NCBI GenBank assembly: GCA_028284605.1
Contig: JANQRL010000026.1
Span: forward strand, 1-58,068
Direction of reading: 5' to 3'
Origin: Paracoccaceae bacterium
GTDB lineage: Bacteria > Pseudomonadota > Alphaproteobacteria > Rhodobacterales > Rhodobacteraceae
Length of the DNA stretch: 58,068 bases
Shown here piece after piece: positions 47,312-55,575 of this stretch (position 1 is its first letter; every line of letters begins with the position of its first letter). The notes below the pieces were generated by a model. That model was not told the DNA's origin. It did no database searches and saw nothing but the letters and a program-made list of their open reading frames with translations. The position numbers were made by a program, and so were the translations under genes.

Positions 47312-49648
47312 TCACTCGCCGTAGGGGACCCAGACCGTCTTGATCTCCGTCGCCGCGTCGAGGAAGGCGCGGCCTTCGCCCGCGGCGCCCGTCCAATCCC
47401 GATCCAGGCCGTTGTTGACCCAGGTCCGCTTGAGGTTGCCGGTGCTGCGGCGTTCGATCTCCGCCGAGACGTGGCTCGACGAGAAAGACCACACCGCATC
47501 CACGTCGAGATGGTCGGCCAGGACCGGGGCGAGGTCCGCGGGGCGTCCGGTGAGCAGGTTGACCACCCCCGCCGGCACGTCGGAGGTCTCCAGCACCTGG
47601 ATGAAGTCTGTTGCGGCAAGCGGGAAGGGTTCCGAGGTCACCGCCACCACCGCGTTGCCCATCGCCATCGCCGGGCCGATCACGCTGACGAGCCCCAGCA
47701 GCGGATGGTCGTCGGGGCAAAGCACCCCGATCACCCCCACCGGCTCGCGCATGGCCAGCGCGATGCCCCGGATCGGCACGCCCTTGGCCTGGCCGTCGAG
47801 CTTGTCGGCCCAGGCGGCATAGGTGAAGAGCCGGCGGATCGACGCCTCCACCTCATCCGTGCCGCCCTTGCCGGTCAGCGCTTCGATCCGCGCGGCGAAT
47901 TCCTCGGCCCGCGCCGAGAGGTTCTCGGCCATGTAGTAGAGGATCTGCGCGCGCAGATGCCCGGTGCTGCGGGCCCAATTCTTCGCGCCATGGGCGGCCT
48001 CCACGGCGTTCCGGACATCCTTACGGTTCGCCGTCGCGACATGGCCGAGGAGCGCCCCCTTCGGCCCGTAAATGGCATGGGAATAGCCGCCATCGGGCCG
48101 CGCCTGCTTGCCGCCGATATAGAGCTTCGCCGTGCGGTCGAGCGGGTCGGCGGGGGCGCCGTTGCCTTCGAAGGGCGCGATGGGTGTCAGCGCCTTGGCG
48201 GTGCCCTTCGGCCTTGTATAGGCCGCGAGACCTTCCCAGCCGCCCTCACGCCCGAACCCGCTCTCCCGCACCCCGCCGAACCCGGCGGCGGCGTCGAACA
48301 TGTTGGTGCCATTGACCCAGACCACCCCGGCGGCGAGTTTCGGCGCCACGTCGAGGGCGAGGTTGACGTTCTCGCTCCACACCGTAGCGGCGAGGCCGTA
48401 GCGGGTGTTGTTGGCGAGCTGCACCGCCTCGGCGGGGGTGCGGAAGGTCGTGCCGACCAGAACGGGGCCGAAAATCTCCTCCTGCATCAGCACGGCAGCC
48501 GGCGACAGCCCGGTGATCAGCGTCGGCGGATAAAAGCTGCCGCCCTCCGGGAGCGGCGTCTGGGCGTGGTAGGTCTCGCCCTCCTGATTGGCGTCGACCA
48601 TCCTGTGAATGTGGTCGAGCTGCACCGGGTCGACGATGGCGCCGATATCGATGCATTTGTCGAGCGGGTCGCCGATCCGGAGCTTGTCCATCCGGGCGCG
48701 GAGCTTGGTATGGAACCGCTCCGCCACGCCTTCCTGCACGATGAGCCGCGACCCGGCGCAGCAGACCTGGCCCTGATTGAACCAGATCGCGTCCACGAGC
48801 CCTTCGACCGCGCTGTCGAGATCGGCGTCGTCGAAGACGATGTAAGGCGACTTGCCGCCCAGCTCGAGCGTCAGCGCCTTGCCCGAGCCGGCGGTGGCCT
48901 CGCGGATGCGGCGGCCCACGGCGGTGGAACCGGTGAAGGCGATCTTATCGACCTCCGCGTTGACGATCATCTCGCCGACCGCGCCGTCGCCGGTGACGAT
49001 GTTGACGACGCCCTTCGGCACTCCGGCCTGGCGGCAGAGATCGGCGAAGAGGAGCGCCGTCAGCGAGGTGTATTCGGCGGGTTTCAGGACCACGGTGTTG
49101 CCCATGGCCAGCGCCGGCGCCACCTTCCAGGCCAGCATCAGGAGCGGGAAGTTCCACGGGATCACCTGCCCGCAGACGCCCAGCGCCTCGCGGTCGGGCA
49201 GTTCCGCCGCCATGAGCTGGGCCATGCCAGCGTGGTAGTAAAAATGGCGGGTCGCGAGGGGGATGTCGATGTCGCGGGCCTCGCGGATCGGCTTGCCGTT
49301 GTCGAGGGTCTCCATGACCGCGAAGAGACGGGAGTTCTTCTGGAGGAGCCGGGCGATGGCGTAGAGGGCACGGGCGCGCGCGTGGCCGTCCTTGGCCCAT
49401 TTCGGCTGCGCCCTGCGGGCGGCGGCGACGGCGGCATCCACGTCCGCTTGGGTCCCCTGGGTGACGAGGGCGAGGACGTTGCCATTGGCCGGGTTGCGGC
49501 TCTCGAAGGTCTCGCCGGGCTCGGTAAAGGCACCGTCGATGAAATGCCCGAAGGCATCGCCCTGATCGACGAGCCACGCCAGCGCTTCCGCCGCGCTTTC
49601 CGGGGCTGGGCCGTACTCCATGCTGTCGAAGAGTTCGGGGACGTTCAT
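47312..49648 (-). CDS. ALDH16-type aldehyde dehydrogenase with two ALDH domains
   Basis: 778 aa made of two aldehyde dehydrogenase modules in tandem. The first is canonical: 'VIPWNFPLLMLAWKVAPALA', 'FTGSTAVGRRIREATAGSG', catalytic Glu in 'LTLELGGKSPYIVFDDADLD' and Cys in 'WFNQGQVCCAGSRLIVQEG'. The second (from about residue 500, 'KLYIGGKQARPDGGYSHAIY') keeps the Rossmann-like outline ('VIGVLCPDDHPLLGLVSVIG') but lacks the Cys-loop. This is the ALDH16 architecture; a bacterial ALDH16 from the related genus Loktanella is active. It is last in the deoC-hicA-hicB operon, so oxidation of the acetaldehyde made by DeoC is a plausible role. Confidence 0.92.
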   Translation of the reverse strand: MNVPELFDSMEYGPAPESAAEALAWLVDQGDAFGHFIDGAFTEPGETFESRNPANGNVLALVTQGTQADVDAAVAAARRAQPKWAKDGHARARALYAIARLLQKNSRLFAVMETLDNGKPIREARDIDIPLATRHFYYHAGMAQLMAAELPDREALGVCGQVIPWNFPLLMLAWKVAPALAMGNTVVLKPAEYTSLTALLFADLCRQAGVPKGVVNIVTGDGAVGEMIVNAEVDKIAFTGSTAVGRRIREATAGSGKALTLELGGKSPYIVFDDADLDSAVEGLVDAIWFNQGQVCCAGSRLIVQEGVAERFHTKLRARMDKLRIGDPLDKCIDIGAIVDPVQLDHIHRMVDANQEGETYHAQTPLPEGGSFYPPTLITGLSPAAVLMQEEIFGPVLVGTTFRTPAEAVQLANNTRYGLAATVWSENVNLALDVAPKLAAGVVWVNGTNMFDAAAGFGGVRESGFGREGGWEGLAAYTRPKGTAKALTPIAPFEGNGAPADPLDRTAKLYIGGKQARPDGGYSHAIYGPKGALLGHVATANRKDVRNAVEAAHGAKNWARSTGHLRAQILYYMAENLSARAEEFAARIEALTGKGGTDEVEASIRRLFTYAAWADKLDGQAKGVPIRGIALAMREPVGVIGVLCPDDHPLLGLVSVIGPAMAMGNAVVAVTSEPFPLAATDFIQVLETSDVPAGVVNLLTGRPADLAPVLADHLDVDAVWSFSSSHVSAEIERRSTGNLKRTWVNNGLDRDWTGAAGEGRAFLDAATEIKTVWVPYGE

Positions 49649-49655
49649 GTCGGTC

Positions 49656-49919
49656 TCAGGCCGCCTGGGGCAGTCGCGCATGCAAGAGCACGAGCATACC
49701 ATTGGAAAGATCGAGCGCGTCGGCCGCGGTCGGTTCGGGGTAGGGGTCGCCGGTTCGGGCCATGTCGCCGAGCAGCTCGTCCATGCTGCGGACTGCATCG
49801 GCCAGGGCAGTGTCCCGGTCGCGGCCGGTGGCATTGATCAGCAGATCGGGCACGACACACCCGACCAGACCGTCGGGATCGGGATCATAGAGAATGGCCG
49901 GGTAGTAGGACATCGACAT
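49656..49919 (-). CDS. hicB: HicB family antitoxin
   Basis: 87-aa antitoxin with the HicB-like fold: 'SYYPAILYDPDPDGLVGCVV' followed by PDLLINATGRDRDTALADAV (partial RNase H-like domain), then a helix 'RSMDELLGDMARTGDPYPEP'. It shares one base with the hicA stop (TAATG) and ends 7 bp before the ALDH16 start. It would neutralise HicA. There is no separate C-terminal DNA-binding domain, so autoregulation may depend on another element. Confidence 0.8.
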   Translation of the reverse strand: MSMSYYPAILYDPDPDGLVGCVVPDLLINATGRDRDTALADAVRSMDELLGDMARTGDPYPEPTAADALDLSNGMLVLLHARLPQAA

Positions 49920-50149
49920 TACCTCAGTTTCACGCCGGTCTGCTTTTCGATTGCCTTGACGACAGGTTCGGCGATGTCCCGCTGCCGGGAGATGACCGGG
50001 ACACGCCTTCCCTCTTTCAGGACAATCGTATGATTGCCACCTTCCTGGAAGGTCAATCCGGCATCTCTGAGTTTGCGGATCACATCGCGCCTTTTCAAGA
50101 GATCACGCCATCGCGTGCCGCCATGCGGCCGAGTAGCGTCCGGTGACAT
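49919..50149 (-). CDS. hicA: HicA family toxin
   Basis: 76 aa from ATG 50149; a TTG at 50098 would give the more usual ~59 aa (KRRDVIRKLRDAG...). The double-stranded-RNA-binding-like fold is visible: 'RRDVIRKLRDAGLTFQEGGN' with the catalytic His in 'GGNHTIVLKEGRRVPVISRQ', then 'RDIAEPVVKAIEKQTGVKLR'. HicA cleaves mRNA when free of HicB. The longer start overlaps the deoC end by 47 bp. Placed before its antitoxin, in the usual hicA-hicB order, and embedded in a metabolic operon. Confidence 0.82.
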   Translation of the reverse strand: MSPDATRPHGGTRWRDLLKRRDVIRKLRDAGLTFQEGGNHTIVLKEGRRVPVISRQRDIAEPVVKAIEKQTGVKLR

Positions 50150-51026
50150 GGTGTTCCAGTTGCCGCTCGATATCGCCGAGGAGGCTCGAGGCGCCGAAGC
50201 GGAAGAGGTCGGGGCGCAGCCAACGGTCGCCCAACTCGTCCTTCATCAGCGCGAGGTAGTTCAGCGCGTCCTTGGCCTTCGAAATCCCGCCCGCGGGCTT
50301 GTAGCCGACGCGGATGCCGGTGCGCTCGTGATAGTCGCGGATCGCGCGGATCATCGTGAGGGTCACGGGGAGCGTGGCATTGACGCTCTCCTTGCCGGTC
50401 GAGGTCTTGATGAAATCGGCCCCCGCCATCATGCAGACGAGGCTGGCGCGGGCGACATTACGCAGGGTCCCCAACTCGCCGGTCGCCAGGATCGCCTTCA
50501 CATGGGCCGTGCCGCAAACGCTGCGCATCTCCGCCATCTCGTCATAGAGCGCCTGCCAGTCGCCGGTCAGGACGTGGCGGCGCGAGATGACGATGTCGAT
50601 CTCCTGGGCCCCGGCGGTCACGCTCTCGCCGATCTCGGCGATGCGCAGGGGATAGGGCGAGAGGCCGGCGGGAAACCCGGTGGAGACGGCGGCGACCGGG
50701 ATGCCGGAGCCCTCCAGGGCCTCCACCGCCGTCTCGATCATGTCGTGGTAGACGCAGACCGCGCCAACTGTCAGCCCCGGCAGGCCGAGCGCGTCGAGGA
50801 GGGCGGGGGAGACCGGCTGGCGCGCCTTGGCGCAGAGCCGCCGGACCCGGCCCGGCGTATCGTCGCCCGCGAGTGTCGTGAGGTCGATGCAGGAGATCGC
50901 GCGACAGAGCCACGCCGCCTGGAATTCCTTCTTGACCGAGCGGCGCCCGGGCAGGGTGGCCGCCCGGCGCTCGATAGCGGACGTGTTGGCCTGCACGGCG
51001 CGCACCCAGTCGAGATCGAGCGGCAT
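50103..51026 (-). CDS. deoC: deoxyribose-phosphate aldolase
   Basis: Cleaves 2-deoxyribose-5-phosphate to acetaldehyde and glyceraldehyde-3-phosphate in nucleoside catabolism. TIM-barrel landmarks: 'CIDLTTLAGDDTPGRVRRLC', 'VGAVCVYHDMIETAVEALEG', 'EIDIVISRRHVLTGDWQALY', 'HVKAILATGELG', the Schiff-base Lys in 'AGADFIKTSTGKESVNATLP' and the second Lys in 'GIRVGYKPAGGISKAKDALN'. 307 aa from ATG 51026; a TTG about 84 bp upstream could add ~28 residues that related proteins seem to have. It heads the operon with hicAB and ALDH16. Confidence 0.94.
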   Translation of the reverse strand: MPLDLDWVRAVQANTSAIERRAATLPGRRSVKKEFQAAWLCRAISCIDLTTLAGDDTPGRVRRLCAKARQPVSPALLDALGLPGLTVGAVCVYHDMIETAVEALEGSGIPVAAVSTGFPAGLSPYPLRIAEIGESVTAGAQEIDIVISRRHVLTGDWQALYDEMAEMRSVCGTAHVKAILATGELGTLRNVARASLVCMMAGADFIKTSTGKESVNATLPVTLTMIRAIRDYHERTGIRVGYKPAGGISKAKDALNYLALMKDELGDRWLRPDLFRFGASSLLGDIERQLEHHVTGRYSAAWRHAMA

Positions 51027-51255
51027 GCCCGGATTGCGCGGATCGGCCACCGAGGGCAGGGCCGGATCGGCCGTCGTGGCGGGGCTCAGGGCGGTCTGGT
51101 CGGTGGGCAAGGGCGGCTCGTTCGGGGGCTGGCAGAAGGCCCTGAAAGTCGCATGGGGAGGGGCGCTTGGCAAGGCGGGAGCGCCCGGAATGGCGGGCGT
51201 CTTTCGAGACTGCGCAGGGTCGGTTTGAGTATTTTTGGCCAAATGAAGGAGAGGG

Positions 51256-52215
51256 TCAGAACCGGATGACGAAGCGCGCGCCCCGGCGGCTCTCGGCCAG
51301 GTCGATCGTGGCGCCATGGGCGTCGAGCATCCGCCGCACGATGGGCAGCCCCATGCCGGTGCCGCCGGCCTCCCGCGCGGTGGTGAAGAAGGGCTCGAAG
51401 ATGCGGTCACGGTTGCCCGGTGAGATGCCGGGGCCATCGTCGGCGATCTCGAGCCGGTCGGGGCTCGCGGTGAGTGCCACCCGGGTCGCGCCATGGGCGG
51501 CGGCGTTGCCCAGAAGCTGGTCCAGGACGAGCCGCAGGCCGTCCGGGGCCAGCGGCAGCGTGGCGTCGCGCGTTACCGCGACCGTCAGGTCGGGGTGTTG
51601 CGCGGCGGCCTCCCGCGCCAGGGCCTCCAGATCGGCCGTCCCCGCCGCCATCGGCTCCTGCGCCCGGGCCAGGGCGCGCTGGGCATCGAGCAGCGCCGTC
51701 ATCCGGTCCGCCGCTTCGTCGATCCGGGCGACCAGTCGGCTGCGGTCCTCCGCGCCAAGCCCCGGATCGTCGAGCAGCTCCGCCGCGGCGCGCAGCGCGG
51801 TGAGCGGCGATTTCAGCTCGTGGGTGACATGATCGGCATAACTCCTGAGCACCGCTTCGCGGCCCTGAAGCGTCTCGCCCATGCCGATGACGCTTTCGGC
51901 CAAGGTGGAGAATTCCGGCGTCCCGAAATGCTCCGGGATGGTTCGGCTCTCGTCCCCCTCCGCCACCGCCCGGGCATAGCCGGTCAGCGCCGTGACCGGC
52001 CGCAGGACGAGGCGCCAGAGCAGGAGACCGAGGATCAGGGTGACCGTACCCGCCAGGAAGATGATCAGCAGGATCGTCTCCCACCAGCCGAGGATGTTGC
52101 CCGCTAGCCGGAAGTAGCCGATCCCGAGAACCGGCAGGGCAAAGACGGCGGCCAGCGTCCCGCCGAGGACAAACCAGAGCGGCGGGCGCCATTTCCGGAC
52201 TACCCGCCTTCGCAC
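51256..52215 (-). CDS. sensor histidine kinase
   Basis: 319-aa membrane histidine kinase. Two membrane helices ('WFVLGGTLAAVFALPVLGIG' and 'ILLIIFLAGTVTLILGLLLW') are separated by only about 8-10 residues, so there is almost no periplasmic sensor domain. A HAMP-like linker, 'SYADHVTHELKSPLTALRAA' (phospho-acceptor His) and the HATPase boxes 'LVLDQLLGNAAAHGA' (N), 'LEIADDGPGISPGNRDRIFE' (G1/F) and 'GGTGMGLPIVRRMLDAHGA' (G2) follow. GTG start at 52215 overlaps the response regulator stop by 16 bp, so the two are a coupled system. The stimulus is unknown, possibly membrane-borne. Confidence 0.92.
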   Translation of the reverse strand: MRRRVVRKWRPPLWFVLGGTLAAVFALPVLGIGYFRLAGNILGWWETILLIIFLAGTVTLILGLLLWRLVLRPVTALTGYARAVAEGDESRTIPEHFGTPEFSTLAESVIGMGETLQGREAVLRSYADHVTHELKSPLTALRAAAELLDDPGLGAEDRSRLVARIDEAADRMTALLDAQRALARAQEPMAAGTADLEALAREAAAQHPDLTVAVTRDATLPLAPDGLRLVLDQLLGNAAAHGATRVALTASPDRLEIADDGPGISPGNRDRIFEPFFTTAREAGGTGMGLPIVRRMLDAHGATIDLAESRRGARFVIRF

Positions 52216-52892
52216 GGCCCCATCCGGATTCCCACGCCATGAACGGTGTCGATCGCATCCGCGCAGCCCGCCGCCGTGAGCTTGGCGCGCAGGTTGCGCA
52301 GGTGGCTGTCGAGGGTGCGGTCACTGACCCCCACACCCACGCCATAGACCGCATCCACCAGCCGGGGGCGGGAGAGCACATGGTCCGGCCGCGCCATCAG
52401 CCTGGCGAGGATGTCCATCTCCCGCGCGGTCAGCGGCACCGGCTGGCCGGCGACCCGGCAGAGATGCCGCTCGCGGTCGAGTTCGAGGACGCCGCGGGTG
52501 AGCGGGGACGGGGCGGGTTCCGGCGCCGGCCCCGAGCGCTTCAGGATCGCCTTGATCCGGGCCACGAGTTCGCGGGGCGAGAAGGGCTTCGTCACATAGT
52601 CGTCGGCGCCGATTTCCAGCCCCACGATCCGGTCCACCTCGTCGGCACGGGCGGTCAGGAACAGGACCGGCACGTCGCTGGTTTTGCGGATCTGCCGGCA
52701 GAGCGCGAGGCCGTCCAGCTCCGGCAGGCCGATATCGAGGACGATCAGGTCGGGGCGCAGGCGATCGAGGGCGACGAGCGCCGCCTTGCCGTCGCGAGCC
52801 TCTTCGACGGAATAGTCCGCGCGGCTGAGCGCGATCCGCACCACCTCGCGGATCTGCGGATCGTCCTCCACGATCAGGATGGTCTGGCCCAT
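52200..52892 (-). CDS. OmpR-family response regulator
   Basis: 230 aa: receiver domain with 'TILIVEDDPQIREVVRIALS' (acidic pair), phospho-acceptor Asp in 'PDLIVLDIGLPELDGLALC' and conserved Lys in 'GADDYVTKPFSPRELVARI', then a winged-helix output domain ('LTAREMDILARLMARPDHVL', 'VSDRTLDSHLRNLRAKLTAA'). GGAGGGGG before the ATG is a strong ribosome site. It overlaps the histidine kinase gene and is its cognate partner. The overall pattern resembles CreB/CreC-type systems; targets are unknown. Confidence 0.93.
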   Translation of the reverse strand: MGQTILIVEDDPQIREVVRIALSRADYSVEEARDGKAALVALDRLRPDLIVLDIGLPELDGLALCRQIRKTSDVPVLFLTARADEVDRIVGLEIGADDYVTKPFSPRELVARIKAILKRSGPAPEPAPSPLTRGVLELDRERHLCRVAGQPVPLTAREMDILARLMARPDHVLSRPRLVDAVYGVGVGVSDRTLDSHLRNLRAKLTAAGCADAIDTVHGVGIRMGPCEGG

Positions 52893-53046
52893 GCGCCCCC
52901 TCCGGTCGGCGGCAAGGCTAGGACGGGCGGCGGCGGGGCGAAAGGCCCGGGTCATCTGCATCTTTCTGTCCCTCTGGTGTTTTTGGGTCATCTGGACGGG
53001 ACCCCGTGCAGCCGGGCAGGGCGGGTTTGTGCAGCAGATGTGCAGA

Positions 53047-53742
53047 TCAGGCGGCCCGAGCGCCCTCCGCGGCGGCGCGGATCGCGGCGATGTTCCGCCC
53101 ATAAGGCGCCGGATCGGCCACCGACCCGCCCCGGAACACCGCCGAGCCCGCTACCAGCACATCGGCCCCCGCCGCCGCCACCAGAGGCGCGGTTGTCGGA
53201 TCGATGCCTCCGTCCACCTCGATATGGATCGGGCGCTCGCCCACCAGCGCCCGGGTCCGGGCCACCTTGTCGACCATCGACGGCGTGAACTTCTGCCCGC
53301 CGAAGCCCGGATTGATCGTCATCACGAGGATCAGGTCCACCGCGTCGAGGATGTCCTCGAGCACCGAAACCGGCGTCGTCATATTGAGCGCGACACCCGC
53401 CTTCTTGCCCTCATCCCGGATCGATTGCAGCGAGCGGTGCAGATGCGGGCCCGCCTCGGCATGGACGGTGATCAGGTCCGCCCCGGCTTTGGCAAAGGCG
53501 CCAAGATAGGGGTCGGCCGGGGAGATCATCAGGTGGACATCCATGAAGGTCGTCACATGGGGCCGGATCGCGGCGACCACATTGGGGCCGATGGTCAGGT
53601 TCGGAACGAAATGCCCGTCCATCGGATCGACATGGATCCAGTCGGCGCCCTCAGCCTCCACCGCCGCGATCTCGGCGCCGAGAGCGGCGAAATCGGCGGA
53701 GAGGATCGAAGGCGCGATCTTGATCGAACGGTCGGAGGGCAT
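53047..53742 (-). CDS. rpe: ribulose-phosphate 3-epimerase
   Basis: Interconverts ribulose-5-phosphate and xylulose-5-phosphate (pentose phosphate pathway or Calvin cycle). TIM-barrel motifs: '[20 protein letters not shown]', '[20 protein letters not shown]' (metal His and Asp), '[20 protein letters not shown]', '[20 protein letters not shown]' and '[20 protein letters not shown]'. VDPMDG replaces the more common VDVMDG. 231 aa from ATG 53742, which matches the family N-terminus better than 53757 or 53799. Divergent from the AraC gene. No cbb genes are near. Confidence 0.95.
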   Translation of the reverse strand: MPSDRSIKIAPSILSADFAALGAEIAAVEAEGADWIHVDPMDGHFVPNLTIGPNVVAAIRPHVTTFMDVHLMISPADPYLGAFAKAGADLITVHAEAGPHLHRSLQSIRDEGKKAGVALNMTTPVSVLEDILDAVDLILVMTINPGFGGQKFTPSMVDKVARTRALVGERPIHIEVDGGIDPTTAPLVAAAGADVLVAGSAVFRGGSVADPAPYGRNIAAIRAAAEGARAA

Positions 53743-53834
53743 GGTGTGCTCATCCATTGGGCTTTGCGCGGGACTAGCCGGTTTTTCCGGCGCCGTCACC
53801 TCCCCACCCGATGGGCCCCGTGGTAAGAGGCGCC

Positions 53835-54671
53835 ATGGACGACCTGACCCTCTCCGCGGACACGATTCTGGAACCCGGCGCGGCCTGCCTGCTGACCCGG
53901 GCGACGCTCGCGGGCAAGCGGCCCCGGCGGCTCCACGGTCACGATTTTCATGAGCTGCTCTGGGTGCAGAACGGGCGGGTGCGGCACCACCTGCCGGAGG
54001 GGCGCGGGATGCTGGAAGAGGGCGATGTGGCCTTCCTGCGCCCGGGCGACCGGCACGGGCTCCAGGCGCTGGCGGAGGAGACCATGGTGGTTTCGGTGAC
54101 CCTGCGGCCTTCCGTGGTCGACGGTATCGGCGTGCGCCACGCGGGGCTGGCGGGGCGCTGGTTCTGGTCCGATGAAGCGCAGCCTGAAGTGGCGCGGCGC
54201 GATCCGGCTCAGCTCGCCGAGCTGAACCGCGCCGCGCTCCGCCTCGAACGGGCCGAGCCCACCACGCTGGAGGTCGAGGCGTTCCTGATGCCGCTTCTGG
54301 CGTCGCTCGGCGATGGGGTGGGAGATGTCGCGGCGCCGGGCTGGCTCATCGCGGCCTGCGCGGCGGCGCGGGACCCGCGGGTCTTTCGCGAGGGGGCGGC
54401 GGGATTCGTCCGCGCGGCGGGCAAGGCGCATCCCCATGTCAGCCGGATGGCGCGGCGCTATCTCGGCCAGAGCCCGTCGGATTACGTCAATGCGCGGCGG
54501 ATGGAGTTCGCGGCGCGGCGGCTACGCGGGTCCGAGGACAGCCTCACGGAGATCGCCGAAGCCTGCGGGATCGGCAATCTGAGCCATTTCCACAAGCTCT
54601 TCCGCGCCCGCTACGGTGAGACCCCGCAACGCTATCGCCGCGCGGTGCAGAGAGACGTCGTGCAGCCCTGA
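53835..54671 (+). CDS. AraC family transcriptional regulator
   Basis: 278 aa: N-terminal cupin-like sensor domain ('[20 protein letters not shown]', '[20 protein letters not shown]') and C-terminal double helix-turn-helix ('[20 protein letters not shown]' and '[20 protein letters not shown]', ending '[16 protein letters not shown]'). It resembles ChbR/AraC sugar-responsive regulators. It converges on the uronate dehydrogenase-like operon with a twin palindrome between them, so it may regulate that operon, although it does not share its promoter. ATG 53835 is chosen over 53811. Confidence 0.9.
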   Translation: MDDLTLSADTILEPGAACLLTRATLAGKRPRRLHGHDFHELLWVQNGRVRHHLPEGRGMLEEGDVAFLRPGDRHGLQALAEETMVVSVTLRPSVVDGIGVRHAGLAGRWFWSDEAQPEVARRDPAQLAELNRAALRLERAEPTTLEVEAFLMPLLASLGDGVGDVAAPGWLIAACAAARDPRVFREGAAGFVRAAGKAHPHVSRMARRYLGQSPSDYVNARRMEFAARRLRGSEDSLTEIAEACGIGNLSHFHKLFRARYGETPQRYRRAVQRDVVQP

Positions 54672-54678
54672 GGCGGGT

Positions 54679-54723
54679 AAGTCTTCGACGAAGACTTGTG
54701 GACGATCTTTCGTCGAAAGATCG
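54679..54723. repeat. twin palindrome between convergent genes
   Basis: AAGTCTTCG(A)CGAAGACTT at 54679-54697 and CGATCTTTCG(T)CGAAAGATCG at 54703-54723, 5 bp apart. The centres TTCGACGAA and TTCGTCGAA are reverse complements. It lies 7 bp after the AraC stop and 6 bp before the convergent gene's stop, the position of a bidirectional terminator. Confidence 0.78.
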
Positions 54724-54729
54724 GCGCCC

Positions 54730-55566
54730 TCAGCCCTCGCTCTCAGTCATCCTACGGATCGCGGCGATCCCGCTCTCGCCGAGCGGAACCGCCGCGAAGG
54801 GCCCGCCGAGGCGCATCTGGGCGATATCCCCCGGATTGCCCGGGGCCGGGTCGGGCTGGAGCTTGTCCGCCCAGTCCTCGGCATTGTCCTGGGGTACATA
54901 GCCGAGAAACGGCACCGTATGGTTCGAGACCGGGGCGCGGTCATTGGCGCTGATCCCGTAGGCGACGGTGAACCCCACCGTGTGCGCCTTGATCGAGGCC
55001 GTCACCAGCCGCACCAGATCGCCATAGCTGAGCCAGGTGCTGAGCGCGCGCACGTTCTGCGGTTCTGCGGTGCAGGACAGGATCCGCAGGCAGACCGCTT
55101 CGAGCCCGCGCCGCTCCCAATACATCCGGCCCATATCCTCGGCGAAACACTTGGCGAGCCCGTAGAAGGTATCCGGCCGGTGCGGCTCTCGCGTGTCGAT
55201 CCCGGCGGCGGTTTCGCACATGCCGACGGCGTGGATCGAGGAGGCGTAGATCACCCGTTTGAGCCCGTGGCGATAGGCGGCCTCCCAGACATTATAGGCG
55301 CCGATATAATTGGGCCCGAGCAGTTCCTCGAAGGGCGCCTCGTCCACCACGGCGCCGAAATGGACAACCATGTCGGCGCCTTCGAGGAGCGGGGCCACCT
55401 GATCCATTTCGGCGATGTCGGCCTGCACGAAGGTCTCATTGGGCAGAAGCTCGGCGGGAGCCTCGGCGATGTCGGTGCTGAGCAGCGTCTCGGCCATCCC
55501 GGCAAGCGGTTTCCGGAGCACGGTGCCGAGCGCCCCGCAGGCGCCGGTGAGCACGATCTTCTTCAT
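54730..55566 (-). CDS. uronate dehydrogenase-like NAD-dependent dehydrogenase/epimerase
   Basis: 278-aa extended SDR close in pattern to uronate dehydrogenase (Udh), which oxidises galacturonate or glucuronate to the lactone. It has 'KIVLTGACGALGTVLRKPLA' (TGxxGxxG), 'DMVVHFGAVVDEAPFEELLG', the catalytic Tyr/Lys in 'RPDTFYGLAKCFAEDMGRMY', 'LRILSCTAEPQNVRALSTWL', and a C-terminal 'GISANDRAPVSNHTVPFLGY' followed by VPQDNAED, all paralleling Udh (SCTPEPNNYRMLSTW, GASAND, NSHLGFLGW). The substrate may still differ. It is 9 bp downstream of the FAD oxidoreductase gene and cotranscribed with it. Confidence 0.82.
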   Translation of the reverse strand: MKKIVLTGACGALGTVLRKPLAGMAETLLSTDIAEAPAELLPNETFVQADIAEMDQVAPLLEGADMVVHFGAVVDEAPFEELLGPNYIGAYNVWEAAYRHGLKRVIYASSIHAVGMCETAAGIDTREPHRPDTFYGLAKCFAEDMGRMYWERRGLEAVCLRILSCTAEPQNVRALSTWLSYGDLVRLVTASIKAHTVGFTVAYGISANDRAPVSNHTVPFLGYVPQDNAEDWADKLQPDPAPGNPGDIAQMRLGGPFAAVPLGESGIAAIRRMTESEG

Positions 55567-55575
55567 CTCTCCCCC

